From positions 260,347,001 through 260,411,000 of the forward strand of contig OY856414.1 of the NCBI GenBank assembly GCA_963693085.1: a stretch of 64,000 nucleotides of DNA, read 5' to 3'. This DNA comes from Alisma plantago-aquatica (taxonomy: Eukaryota > Streptophyta > Magnoliopsida > Alismatales > Alismataceae). Of the stretch, positions 11,904-24,779 are shown in pieces. Under the pieces are notes generated by a model. That model had not been told where the DNA came from and searched no databases. It saw only the letters and a program-made list of their open reading frames with translations. The number at the start of each line of letters is the position of its first letter. The stretch's first letter is position 1. Position numbers and translations under genes: made by a program.

Positions 11904-11915
11904 TGGTATTAGAGC
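11904..11915 (+). other. Primer-binding site of internal region 1
   Basis: TGGTATTAGAGC begins three bases after the LTR1 end and has one C-to-T change from the initiator-Met primer site. The leader that follows (to about 12202) carries GGTGTCTAGAAAGGATCA, also kept in internal region 2 and, with changes, in the older Tekay-like element. A pyrimidine-rich stretch ending in TTTCAG lies at 12181-12192. Confidence 0.85.
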
Positions 11916-12202
11916 CTTTAGGCGACTATTAGGGCATGCAGTTGAGACAAGGGTGTCTAGAAAGGATCAGGGCATTGGGGGCTGGCAAGATTTTCCTCCT
12001 CCCCACTAGCTTGGTATACGAGGACTCCCGTGCCCATATGATCCAGCCTGGCCTGCACCGATACAAAATGCCCGAAATAGTATGCTTTTAGGCAATAGCA
12101 TTCTAGTTATCCTTTTTCTCATCTCTATTTCTTTTCCCTCTCATCTATGATTCTTTACTCCTGAGAATTTAATATGTTAACCCTTATTTCAGGAGAGGTG
12201 AC

Positions 12203-15200
12203 TTGTTTGACAACACAAACCAGGAGTCCACCACTGATAACCCCGACACTCCTGTGACTTCTGATGTTAACCAACCAGCTCCTGGTGTTCCCACCTTCAC
12301 ACCTGAGCAAGAGCTGGCGATGTTGCGACAGTTGTTGTCCTCCACCATGATGGGACAACTCAACACCATTGCTGTTGTTGCCGCCAAGCTGAGAGAGTTC
12401 ACCCTCACTGATTTCATCAAGATGCAGCCACCCTACTTCAAGGGTGAGAGTGAGCCTAACATGGTGGACAAAGCCGACGACTGGGTGTTGGCCCTGGATC
12501 GGACCTTCGAGGGTATGGCATGCCCTCCTCACCAGAAGGTTCGGTTCGCGACGTACGTGCTGGATGGACCGGCGCGTGTTTGGTGGAACGGTGTTGCCCG
12601 CACTCGAGACACCTCCTCCATGGAGTGGACCCAGTTCCTGAAGTTGTTCAGAGAGAAATACATCTGCCCTGCTTTCTTGAGGAAGAAGGAGGCTGAGTTT
12701 TACAGTCTCAAGCAAGGAAGCATGAGCGTGGCCGACTACGTTTAGAAATTTCTGGTGTTAGAACGTTACGCCACCGACCTTGGAGCTGACAGAAGAGTGA
12801 CCTTGTTTTTGGAGGGCCTGAACTATCATGTTGGTCGAAGCCTCGTTCCACAACTGCCACTCATGTTTGAACAAATGGTGGACAAGGATCTCGCCATTGA
12901 GTCTTATCTGGGGTTTCAAGCTTCCAGTGGCTTCAACAACAACAAAAGGAAGAATCTGAACCAGCATGAGAACCGTGGACGTGATCGCTGCAACAGATGC
13001 AATCGCTACCATCCTCCTGGAAGATGCCCTTCCAACAATGCACCTGCTCGTATTGGCAACCGTCCTCCACCAACCTGCCATGAGTGCGGCCAGGTTGGGC
13101 ATATCCGACCCAACTGCCCCCGTTTCCAGCAAGGGCAGAATAATGCTCCGCAGCCGCAACAGCCGAGACAGAACCCGCCGCTGCGGAACACCAACAACAA
13201 TAACAACAACAACCAGAACCCGAGGTGTCTTCCAGCTGAGAGGCGGAATGGAAGAGTGTTTTCTCTCAATGCTGAAGAAGATGGTGAAGGCAATGAAGTG
13301 ATTGAAGGTACACTACACCTCAATATGCATCCTTTAAAAGCCCTGTTTGATTCTGGTTCCTCCAATACCTTCATATCTAGTCAGTTTGCCTCTATGCTTG
13401 AAATCGAACCTGAGTTTATGGATCATGTGTTAGATGTAAAAACTCCTAGTGGGAAAATCTTCTCCTCGTATCTCCAAACTCCTGCCTTGAACCTCTGTAT
13501 ATCCGGAATAATGTTTCCCACAGTTTTTGTCTTGCTTGATATGACCGTCTTTGACATCATCCTGGGTATGGATTGGTTAAAGAAGTATAAAGTGGTTTTG
13601 TTCTGTGAGGAATCCAAGGTTAGTCGGTTTCATCCTGATGAAGGAAGAGTGTGTGTCAAGGGCAAGAAGCGAGGAGAGCGACAGTTCGTCATCTCTGCCA
13701 TCAAAGCTGAAAAACTCGTCTCGCATGGGTGTAGAGCCTTTCTAGCCTCCATAGTTCTCGATGCTACACCTCCTGCTCTAGAACATGTTGATGTGGTGAA
13801 GGACTTCCCAGATGTCTTTCCTGAGGAGTTACCCGGGTTGCCACCCACTCGCGAGGTGGAATTCTCCATCGAGCTCATACCTGGAACTTCACCGATATCG
13901 AAGCCACCTTACCGCTTGGCTCCTGCTGAGCTGGCGGAGTTGAAGAAGCATCTTGAAGAGCTTCTCGACATGGGCTTCATTCACCCTAGTGTTTCCCCTT
14001 GGGGAGCCCCTGTCCTGTTCATGAAGAAGAAGGATGGTTCTTTGCGGATGTGTATGGACTACCGCATGCTCAACCAGGTGACAGTGAAGAATCATTATCC
14101 GTTGCCGCGCATCGACGACCTATTCGATCAGCTGAAGTCAGCCACCGTGTTCTCCAAAATGGATCTGCGAAGTGGCTACTACCAGATGCGTGTGAAGGAT
14201 GATGATGTTCCGAAGACAGCGTTCAGAACTCGCTATGGGCATTATGAATTTATGCTCATGCCTTTTGGTTTGACGAATGCCCCTGTTGCGTTCATGGACT
14301 TGATGAACCGAGTATTCCGCCCATACCTCGACAAGTTTGTAGTGGTGTTTATTGATGACGTTTTGGTTTATTCTGAGACGTTGGAACAACATCACGAGCA
14401 CCTGCGGATTGTACTCAACACATTGCGAGAAAATCAATTGTATGCAAAATTCTCAAAATGTGAGTTCTGGATAAAGGAAGTGATGTTTCTTGGTCACGTG
14501 ATTTCTGCCGGCCATATAGTTGTTGATCCTGCAAAGGTAGAAGTTGTGACAAGGTGGAATGCTCTGAAAAGCCCGTCAGAAATCCGTAGTTTCCTTGGTC
14601 TACCTGGTTACTATCAGAAGTTTATCAAAGGGTTTTCAGAGTTGGCTTTACCTTTGACCAAGATGACTCAGAAGGAAGTCAAGTTCTCATGAACCCCTGA
14701 ATGTGAGGACAGTTTTTAGAAGTTGAAGATGAGTCTGACTTCTGCTCCCGTGCTTGCTTTGCCTGTTGAGGGCATACCCTATGTCATCTACACCGACGCA
14801 TCCCGACAAGGCTTAGGGTATGTTCTGATGCAAGACGGAAAGGTGATCGCCTATGCTTCTCGACAGTTGAAACCTAATGAAGCTAATTGGCCTACACATG
14901 ATTTGGAGCTTGCTGCCATAGTTCATGCTTTGAAGATTTGGCGACACTACCTCTATGGAGAAAAGTTTGAAGTCTTTTCTGATCACAAGAGTTTGAGATA
15001 TCTGTTGACTCAGAAGGATATGAACTTGTGACAACGTAGGTGGATGGAATATCTTAAGGATTACAACTTCACCATCACCTATCATCCTGGTAAAGCAAAT
15101 GTCGTAGCTGATGCTTTAAGTCGCAGGAAGGATGTTGTTTGTGCTGCTCTGAGATGTTCTGTGTGGGAGAACCTTGAACATGTGGCCAGTTGGAGACCTC

Positions 15201-16693
15201 AGCCTGACGATTCAGTGGATGAAGATAAGTTGTGTGTTCATATGGCCAGTTTGACCGTTACACCAACCTGGATCTCAGAAGTCATGTCTGCACAGTTGGA
15301 GAGTTCCAAGCTTGAAGAGTTGAAAGCTTTATCTGAGAAACCGCAATTTGACTTCACTGTCAGGGTGGATGGTGCTATCCGCTTCAGACAAAGGTTGTGG
15401 ATACCCAATGTTGATGATCTGAGACAGAAGGTTCTGAGTGAAGCTCATGTTTCCAAGTACACTATTCACCCTGGCACAACCAAGATGTACAAGGACTTAA
15501 AGCGAAGCTTCTGGTGGAAGAACATGAAGAATGATATAGCCTTGTTTGTAGCAAAGTGCTTGACATGTCAGCAAGTCAAGATTGAACATCAACGACCCGG
15601 TGGTCTTCTTCATCCTCTTGAGATTCCATAATGGAAGTGGGAGAAGATCACAATAGACTTTTTTACCGGTTTCCCTAAGTCCAAGAAAGGTTATGATGCT
15701 GTTTGGGTGGTGATTGATCGGCTTACAAAATCTGCTCATTTCCTGCCTTTCAAAACCACATATAAGGTTGCTGAGATGGCTCAGTTGTATGTGGAGTGGA
15801 TAGTTCGTCTGCATGGTGTCCCTACTGTGATAGTTTCTGATCGAGACCCGAAATTCACTTCTCGCTTGTGGGGTCAGATTCAGGAAAAGATGGGTACTGA
15901 TCTGCGTTTCAGCACTGCTTACCACCCGCAAACTGATGGTCAGTCCGAGAGAACAGTTCAGATTCTGGAGGACTTGCTACGTGCTTGTGTGATGGATTAG
16001 GGTGGTGCCTGGGATCGATATCTACCATTAGCAGAGTTCGCTTACAACAATAGCTACCAAGCCAGTATTGGTATGCCACCTTTTGAAGCTCTCTATGGTA
16101 GACCTTGTCGTTCACCTTTGCACTGGGATGATGTTGGTGAACATTCCCTAGTGAAGACTGATGACATGCAGATGATGCTTGAGAAGGTGCAATTGATAAA
16201 GAAACGGATGAAGGCTGCTCAAGACAGACAGAAGATGTATGCTGATAAAAAGAGGTCTGATGTAAGCTTCTTAGTGGGAGACTATGCTTTTCTAAAGGTC
16301 AAGCCTATACGTTCTATTGCAAGATCTAAAGTAAAAGGCAAGTTGAGTCCTCGCTATGTTAGACCATTTGGGATCTTAGATAAAGTGGGGGATTGTGCAT
16401 ATCGTCTAGCTTTGCCTCCTGCTTATGATAAGATTCACAATGTGTTCCATGTTTCTGTGTTGAGGAAGTACGTTAAGGATCCGTCTCATGTACTCACCTT
16501 TGAACCTTTGGAGATTAATGAGAATCTGACTTATGAAGAACTACCTGTGAAGATCCTTGACTCCCGAGTAAAGCAGCTGAAGAGTAAGGAGATAGAGTTA
16601 GGGAAGGTTTTGTGGAGATACCATGGTTTAGAAGAAACCACTTGGGAGTTGAGAGATGAGATGTTACGTACTCACCCTTCCCTCTTTGTATGA
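12203..16693 (+). pseudogene. Tekay-like gag-pol polyprotein, copy 1, six in-frame stops
   Basis: One frame encodes a whole chromovirus polyprotein. Gag (12203 to about 13150) has two knuckle-like motifs, the second a full CX2CX4HX4C (13075-13116). The protease motif FDSGSSNTF is near 13346. Reverse transcriptase spans about 13900-14480 with its catalytic Asp pair (FIDD) at 14354-14359. RNase H is at 14780-15120, integrase at about 15440-16300 (zinc motif, then Asp at 15656, SDRDPKF and QSER), and a chromodomain-like end at about 16530-16690. In-frame stops: TAG 12743-12745, TGA 14690-14692, TAG 14717-14719, TGA 15029-15031, TAA 15629-15631, TAG 15998-16000. No frameshift was seen. No ATG opens gag: the frame is open from 12173 without one, and 12203 (TTG) is only a nominal start. 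This is the better preserved copy. Confidence 0.93.
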
Positions 16694-16712
16694 GATTTCG
16701 GGGACGAAATCC

Positions 16713-16731
16713 TTTTTAAGGGGTGGAGTGC
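16713..16731 (+). other. Polypurine tract before LTR2
   Basis: AAGGGGTGGAGTG lies immediately before LTR2 and primes plus-strand DNA synthesis in this family. The same tract precedes LTR3 at about 24761-24779. Confidence 0.8.
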
Positions 16732-19700
16732 TGTAACATATTGAAATCTCCTATGTACCTCTTTGTACTCTTTTCTATAAGTTTTGTCCTTCATTTTCAT
16801 TCCATTTGTCCTTGGTTTTGATTTAAAAGAAATTAAGATGGTTATTGGATAAATGTTTCCCATATATTCTTATTTCAAGGTTGCATGTACAAATACCTCA
16901 GTTAGAATTAGATAATGGGTCTAAAATGCAATTTCACATTAAGTAATAAAAAGAATAAAATAATTCGTCCTAGAACTTTCTAGCATTTCCTAGAATATGA
17001 GAGATAAGAAGAAAATCGGAATTTTATATAAGGGAGAAGATAAATGTAATAATTAAAAGTAATATGAGAATTTATGGGTAGAGAAGATAATTAGAAAGAT
17101 TTTTGCAACAAATATTATAATCTGAAACCATCATGATAATTTGATAATTAAATTCATTTTCCTTGAGCAAAAAGTAACTTAAGGGCCAAGTATCATTTAA
17201 AATGGAACCTAAATATAAATATTAATATCATTATCAAAAGAAAATAGGAAATATGCCAATAAAGAGAAATAAAATACTTAATGATCTCAAATCAGGAAAA
17301 TAACTCCAAATTCGTATTCTAAACATAAAAATAAGCCTCTGTGCAAATTTGCAACTAATTTGGATAATATATGAATAATGAGTAAAATAGGAGAGAAAAA
17401 AAGTGTGTAGAATGTTCTATTTATTTAATAAATATAAAGATAATTTCAACTTGTGAAGATAATTGCAAAATCGTGTTCCAAACCTTTAAGGAGATTTATG
17501 GGTGAAGTTACACTAAATTTAGATAATGTTATCACCTCTTTTGAAGGAGGAAAGAGAAAATGATATATTAATTATTTCACCTATCAAACTTTCTCAAAAT
17601 GCAAAACTAACTCCATATTTGGATTCTATGCGTTGAAATAAGTCAGGATATAAAATTTGATAATTTTTGGACGACGTTTGAGCCTCCAAATGAAGAGAGA
17701 AAAACATTTAAAAATTTAATATATTTAATCGACTTTTCCTGAGGGTTGTTTTCCTAATCTAATGCGAGATCGGATGGCTCAGAGTCATTGATGGACTCGG
17801 GTCCATCGATCGGACGATCCGCGATCGTCTTCCACCTCTAGCCGGACAAGGAAATAGGTCCGTGTTTTCGTTTTTTTTTTAAATCGACATATCTCGAGTT
17901 TTACTCGATGATTTTCGCTCAAATCAGTTTCGTTGGACTCCTTGCGAGTTTCTGTACCGAATTATCCCAAATAGTTTGGGATTAGATGCGTTTTCGAGAA
18001 ACGCCTAACTCGGCTGCCGACCTTCTCTCCTTGCTCCTACCTACATCCTAGTTTACGGTTCCTTGCCTATAAATAATGCAACCCCAGCGACCGCCATCAC
18101 CTTAGCAACTCGTTCGTGTTCTTAATTTGGAGTTTCGTTGACGAATCGACCCCCAACAGGCCGCCGAAGACCCCTGGCTTGCGGCGCCTCTCGTGCTCAT
18201 CTCCGTCGACCTCGTTTCGAATTGAAGGTACCATTAGATTCGTCGTTCTTTTCCCTTTTTTCGAGTATTTGAACGTGCGATTTGGTCGTGTATCGTGGAT
18301 TTGCCCAAAGTGGGCCGAGCAAGCTGCTCGCCGCTCGTGGAGGTCGGGCGAGGGAGGAAGAAGACTCCCTGCCGTTTTGCCCCCGCCTATCTTTTCCTTC
18401 CTTTTCCTTCGCTCGGGGCAACTCCGTCTTTTCTTCCCTATTTTGGTCCAACCGCGTGGCTGGTAGCGAGAGGCTGCGAGGCGCGGGTCACCGCTGCCGA
18501 GCGCCCGCTACCGCTCGGCCATCCGGCCTTGCCTACGTGGCAGGCTGTGATTGGTCGAGACAAATTATTTTCTATAAATTAATCTGTTGGTCAAATATTA
18601 AAAATAAATAGTGTTTTGAAATCAGGAAAATGAGATCTATTTAATAAAAATGTTTTTGAGATCTGGTTTTGAGGTTTGCGAAAATGTGTTTTTAAAGTCG
18701 ATTTAATTATCTTAAAATCACTAAAATTAACCCTAAGAATCCATATTTCCAAAATATACATTATTATATGTTATTTTGATCAGGAAAACCTAACTAAGAT
18801 GGTTATGATGTTTTTGAAGTCTGAATCGATGGTTTGCACAAAAAGTTAGTGAATTAGGGTTTTCAATCTTTTAAATGAATGCATGAAATTCTAATTTATG
18901 AATATAATGATGTATTAGGGAAATTGGGTTTATAATTCGTGTGAAGAGTTGAAAAGGGAATTATAGAACACCTGAGGCTAAGGTATGTGTTTTGTTTGTG
19001 CATCTACCTATCAGTTGGGAAATCATTAGTCCATTACCTAATTTTCTTTATGAGGTTTAACTTGATCTAAACCCTTGAATCTTGAAACCTAAATTGCTTA
19101 TTTGCCTCAAAAGTAGATATAGTATTCTCTTGTTTGGGTATTCATACCCCACTGTCATGTTATATATTCTTTTGCTTATCCTTGCCATAAATATTTTGTT
19201 AGCATGAAAATAAATGTTCTATTTAATGTTTAAGTAGTGGTACTTATGTACAACCACCCATAGGGGGCATGTATAAAATCGCCCTAGGGGAATGTTTATT
19301 ATTCTCCCCATTAAAAATTGTAGGTGATTGGAAATGTTTTTATTCTTCCCTCACCTAAGGTTAGAGGTCCGGTAGGTGCCTCAACCCTACTTAGTTAGGT
19401 AGACATATTAATTGACATGCTAAAACCTTTATTTATTTTGTTAATGGAAAGTTTCCTTATAAAAACCTCATACTCTTTGATATCTTCTTTCTACACCAAA
19501 TATCTAGCCTAATTTACTTTCTACAATTTTCTTGACGTTGTTAGAATAATCTTGTAACACATACTTTCTTTGTTTTTCCCTCTTGTTGGGTGTCTTCCCA
19601 ACCACCCAGGTGTTGGTGCTGAGCAAGGTGAAGGAAGGGCTTGAAGAAAGGTTCCCTCTGCTGTTGATTGTTAGCTTGTCAAGAAGGATGGCTAGGTTGC

Positions 19701-19949
19701 TATAGCTAGATCCTCTTATCTATCTTATCTTTTCTTTTAGAAAGCAATTATGTAATAAACAATGAAGCCATTAGAAGGCTTATTATTTCTTTCTTTCCGC
19801 TGCTATTGACATTTTATTATGTATCTGGAATCATGCTTATTTACTTGGAATATTATGCAATCATCCTCAAAGTCTAAAATTTTGTTAAAAATTGTGGATG
19901 TTTGTATTTCCTTTAAATTTTAGTAAAGGGGTGATCTCGCCTCTTTACA
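16732..19949 (+). mobile_element. LTR2, the middle LTR
   Basis: It is 3218 bases from TGTAACAT to CTCTTTACA. It serves both as 3' LTR of internal 1 and 5' LTR of internal 2, with a tract before it and a primer site after it. It shares many bases with LTR3 against LTR1, but also has private changes, including an 8-bp deletion near 18378 and TCGTTGACG for TCGTGGACG near 18135. The TATA box is at 18068-18075. Confidence 0.9.
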
Positions 19950-19952
19950 ACA

Positions 19953-19964
19953 TGGTATCAGAGC
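19953..19964 (+). other. Primer-binding site of internal region 2
   Basis: TGGTATCAGAGC is a perfect initiator-Met primer site three bases after LTR2. The leader runs to about 20251 and is collinear with that of copy 1. Confidence 0.9.
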
Positions 19965-20251
19965 CTTTAGGCGACTATTAGGGCAAGTAGTTGAGACAAG
20001 GGTGTCTAGAAAGGATCAGGGCATCGGGGGCTGGCAAGATTTTCCTCCGCCCCACTAGCTTGGTATACGAGGACTCCCGTGCCTATATGATCCGACCTGG
20101 CCTGCGCCGATATGAAATGCCTGAAATAGTATGCTTTTAGGCAATAGCATTCTAGTTATCCTTTTTCTCATATCTATTTCTTTTCCCTCTCATCTATGAT
20201 TCTTTACTCCTGAGAATTTAATATGTTAACCCAAATTTCAGGAGAGGTGAC

Positions 20252-23200
20252 TTGTTTGACAACACAAACCAGGAGTCCACCACTGATAACCCCGACACTC
20301 CTGCGACTCCTGCTGTTAACCTACCAGCTTCTGGTGTTCCCGCCTTCACACCTGAGCAAGAGCTGGCGATGTTGCGACAGTTGTTGTCCTCCACCATGAT
20401 GGGACAACTCAACACCATTGCTGTTGTTGCCGCCAAGTCGAGAGAGTTCACCCTCACTGATTTCATCAAGATGCAGCCACCCTACTTCAAGGGTGAGAGT
20501 GAGCCTAACATGGTGGACAAAGCCGACGACTGGGTGTTGGCCCTGGATCGGACCTTTGAGGGTATGGCATGCCCTCCTCACTAGAAGGTTCGGTTCGCAA
20601 CGTACGTGCTGGATGGACCGGCGCGTGTTTGGTGGAACGGTGTTGCCCGCACTCGAGACACCTCCTCCATGGAGTGGACCCAGTTCCTGAAGTTGTTCAG
20701 AAAGAAGTACATCTGCCCTGCTTTCCTGAGGAAGAAGGAGGCTGAGTTTTACAGTCTCAAGCAAGGAAGCATGAGCGTGGCTGACTACGTTCAGAAATTT
20801 CTGTTGTTAGAACGTTACGCCACCGACCTTGGAGCTGACAGAAGAGCGACCTTGTTCTTGGAGGGCCTGAACAATCATGTTGGTCGAAGCCTCGTTCCAC
20901 AACTGCCACTCACGTTTGAACAAATGGTGGACAAGGCTCTCGCCATTGAGTCTTATCTGGGGTTTCAAGCTTCCAGTGGCTTCAACAACAACAAAAGGAA
21001 GAATCTGAACCAGCATCAGAATTGTGGACGTGATCACTGCAACAGATGCAATCGCTACCATCCTCCTGGAAGATGCCCTGCCAACAATGCACCTGCTCGT
21101 TTTGGCAACCGTCCTCCACCAACCTGCCATGAGTGCGGCCAGGTTGGGCATATCCGACCCAACTACCCCTGTTTCCAGCAAGGGTAGAATAATGCTCCGC
21201 AGCCGCAACAGCCGAGACAGAACCCGCCGCCGCAGAACACCAACAACAATAACAATAACAACCAGAACCCGAGGTGTCTGCCAGCTGAGAGGCAGAATGG
21301 GAGAGTGTTTGCTCTCAATGCTGAAGAAGATGGTGAAGGCAATGAAGTGATTGAAGGTACACTACACCTCAATATGCATCCTTTAAAAGCCATGTTTGAT
21401 TCTGGTTCCTCCAATACCTTCATATCTAGTCAGTTTGCATGTATGCTTTAAATCGAACCTGAGTTTATGGATCATGTGTTAGATGTAAAAACTCCTAGTG
21501 GGAAAATCTGCTCCTCGTATCTCCAAACTCCTGCCTTGAACCTCTGTATATCCGGAATAATGTTTCCCACAGTTTTTGTCTTGCTTGATATGACCGTCTT
21601 TGACATCATCCTGGGTATGGATTGGTTAAAGAAGTATAAAGTGGTTTTGTTCTGTGAGGAATCCAAGGTTAGTCTGTTTCATCCTGATGAAGGAAGAGTG
21701 TGTGTCAATGGCAAGAAGCGAGGAGAGTGACAGTTCGTCATCTCTACCATCAAAGCTGAAAAACTCGTCTCGCATGGGTGTAGAGCCTTTCTAGCCTCCA
21801 TAGTTCTCGATGCTACACCTCCTGCTCTAGAACATGTTGATGTGGTGAAGGACTTCCCAGATGTCTTTCCTGAGGAGTTACCCGGGTTGCCACTCACTCA
21901 CGAGGTGGAATTCTCCATCGAGCTCATACCTGGAACTTCACCGATATCGAAGCCACCTTACCGCTTGGCTCCTACTGAGCTGGCGGAGTTGAAGAAGAAG
22001 CTTGAAGAGCTTCTCGACATGGGCTTCATTTGCCCTAGTATTTCCCCTTGGGGAGCCCCTGTCCTGTTCGTGAAGAAGAAGGATGGTTCTTTGTGGATGT
22101 GTATGGACTACCGCATGCTCAACCAGGTGACAGTGAAGAATCGTTATCCGTTGCCGCGCATCGACGACCTATTCTATCAGCTGAAGTCAGCCACTGTGTT
22201 CTCCAAAATGGATCTGCGAAGTGGCTACTACCAGATGCGTGTGAAGGATGATGATGTTCCGAAGACAGCGTTCAGAACTCGCTATGGGCATTATGAATTT
22301 ATGGTCATGCCTTTTGGTTTGACGAATGCCCCTGCTACGTTCATGGACTTGATGAACCGAGTATTCCGCCAATACCTCGACAAGTTTGTAGTGGTGTTTA
22401 TTAATGACGTTTTAGTTTATTCCGAGATGTTGGAACAACATCGCGAGCACCTGCGGATTGTACTCAACACATTGCGAGAAAATCAATTGTATGCAAAATT
22501 CTCAAAATGTGAGTTCTGGATAAAGGAAGTGATGTTTCTTGGTCACGTGATTTCTGTCGGCCATATAGTTGTTGATCCTGCAAAGGTAGAAGTTGTGACA
22601 AGGTGGAATTCTCCGAAAAGCCCGTCAGAAATCCGTAGTTTCCTTGGTCTACCTGGTTACTATCGGAAGTTTATCAAAGGGTTTTCTGAGTTGGCTTTAC
22701 CTTTGACCAAGCTGACTCGGAAGGAAGTCAAGTTCTCATGAACCCCTGAATGTGAGGACAGTTTTTAGAAGTTGAAGATGAGTCTGACTTCTGTTCCCGT
22801 GCTTGCTTTGCCTGTTGAGGGCATACCCTATGTCATCTACACCGACGCATCCCGACAAGGCTTAGGGTGTGTTCTGATGCAAGACGGAAAGGTGATCGCC
22901 TATGCTTCTTGACAGTTGAAACCTAATAAAGCTAATTGGCCTACACATGATTTGGAGCTTGCTGCCATAGTTCATGCTTTGAAGATCTGGCGACACTACC
23001 TCTATGGAGAAAAGTTTGAAGTCTTTTCTGATCATAAGAGTTTGAGATATCTGTTGACTCAGAAGGATATGAACTTGCGACAACATAGGTGGATGGAATA
23101 TCTTAAGGATTACAACTTCACCATCACCTATCATCCTGGTAAAGCAAATGTCGTAGCTGATGCTTTAAGTCGCAGGAAGGATGTTGTTTGTGCTGCTCTG

Positions 23201-24741
23201 AGATGTTCTGTGTGGGAGAACCTTGAACATGTGGCCAGTTGGATACCTCAACCTGACGATTCAGTGGATGAAGATAAGTTGTGTGTTCATATGGCCAGTT
23301 TGACCGTTACACCAACCTGGATCTCAGAAGTCATGTCTACACAGTTGGAGAGTTCCGAGCTTGAAGAGTTGAAAGCTTTATCTGAGAAACCGCAATCTGA
23401 CTTCTCTGTCGGAGTGGATGGTGCTATCCGCTTTAGACAAAGGTTGTGGATACCCAATGTTGGTGATCTGAGACAGAAGGTTCTGAGTGAAGCTCATGGT
23501 TCCAAGTACACTATTCACCCTGGCACAACCAAGATGTACAAGGACTTAAAGCGAAGCTTCTGGTGGAAGAACATGAAGAATGATATAGCCTTGTTTGTAG
23601 CAAAGTGCTTGACATGTCAGCAAGTCAAGATTGAACATCAAAGACCAGGTGGTCTTCTTCATCCTCTTGAGATTCCATAATGGAAGTGGGAGAATATCAC
23701 AATGGACTTTGTTACCGGTTTCCCTAAGTCCAAGAAAGGTTATGATGCTGTTTGGGTGGTGATTGATCGGCTTACAAAATCTGCTCATTTCCTGCCTTTC
23801 AAAACCACATATAAGGTTGCTGAGATGGCTCAGTTGTATGTGGAGTGGATAGTTCGTCTGCATGGTGTCCCTGCTGTGATAGTTTCTGATCGAGACCCGA
23901 AATTCACTTCTCGCTTGTGGGGTCAGATTCAGGAAGAGATGGGTACTGATCTGCGTTTCAGCACTGCTTACCACCGGCAAACTGATGGTCAGTCCGAGAG
24001 AAAAAATCATATTCTGGAGGACTTGCTACGTGCTTGTGTGATGGATTGGGGTGGTTCCTGGGATCGATATCTACCATTAGCAGAGTTCGCTTACAACAAT
24101 AGCTACCAAGCCAGTATTGGTATGCCACCTTTTGAAGCTCTCTATGGTAGACCTTGTCGTTCACCTTTGCACTGGGATGATGTCGGTGAACATTCCCTAG
24201 TGAAGACTGATGACATGCAGATGATGCTTGAGAAGGTACAGTTGATAAAGAAACGGATGAAGGCTGCTCAAGACAGACAGAAGATGTATGCTGATAAAAG
24301 AGGTCTGATGTAAGCTTCTTAGTGGGAGACTATGCTTTTCTAAAGGTCAAGCCTATACGTTCTATTGCAAGATCTAAAGTAAAAGGCAAGTTGAGTCCTC
24401 GCTATGTTGGACCATTTGGGATCTTAGATAAAGTGGGGGATTGTGCATATCGTCTAGCTTTGCCTCCTGCTTATGATAAGATTCACAATGTGTTCCATGT
24501 TTCTATGTTGAGGAAGTACGTTAAGGATCCGTTTCATGTACTCACCTTTGAACCTATGGAGATTAATGAGAATCTGACTTATGAAGAACTACCTGTGAAG
24601 ATCCTTGACTCCCGAGTAAAGCAGCTGAAGAGTAAGGAGATAGAGTTAGTGAAGGTTTTGTGGAGATACCATGGTTTAGAAGAAACCACTTGGGAGTTGA
24701 GAGATGAGATGTTACGTACTCACCCATCCCTCTTTGTATGA
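20252..24741 (+). pseudogene. Tekay-like gag-pol polyprotein, copy 2, stops and frameshift
   Basis: It is collinear with copy 1 but worse damaged. Private stops are at 20582-20584, 21185-21187, 21449-21451, 21728-21730 and 22910-22912. Three stops are shared with copy 1 (22739-22741, 22766-22768, 23678-23680). One A is missing in the A-run near 24298, shifting the frame before the chromodomain-like end. The reverse transcriptase catalytic pair reads FIND: the first Asp is Asn (AAT at 22403-22405). The last Cys of the second gag knuckle is Tyr. The integrase Asp, Asp and Glu are still present. Most private stops are C-to-T changes of CAG or CGA, which fits decay of methylated cytosine; the one at 21449 is G-to-T. 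As in copy 1, no ATG opens gag. Confidence 0.93.
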
Positions 24742-24779
24742 GATTTCGGGGACGAAATCCTTTTTAAGGGGTGGAGTGA

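Noticed and set aside
12155..12715. 186-codon minus-strand ORF opposite gag
   Set aside because: It is a shadow of the gag frame; the plus strand carries clear gag-pol homology, and copy 2 shows only a shorter version.
8673..19949. Reading LTR1-internal1-LTR2 as an independent complete element
   Set aside because: No target duplication borders LTR2; the only matching 5-bp repeats are outside LTR1 and LTR3.
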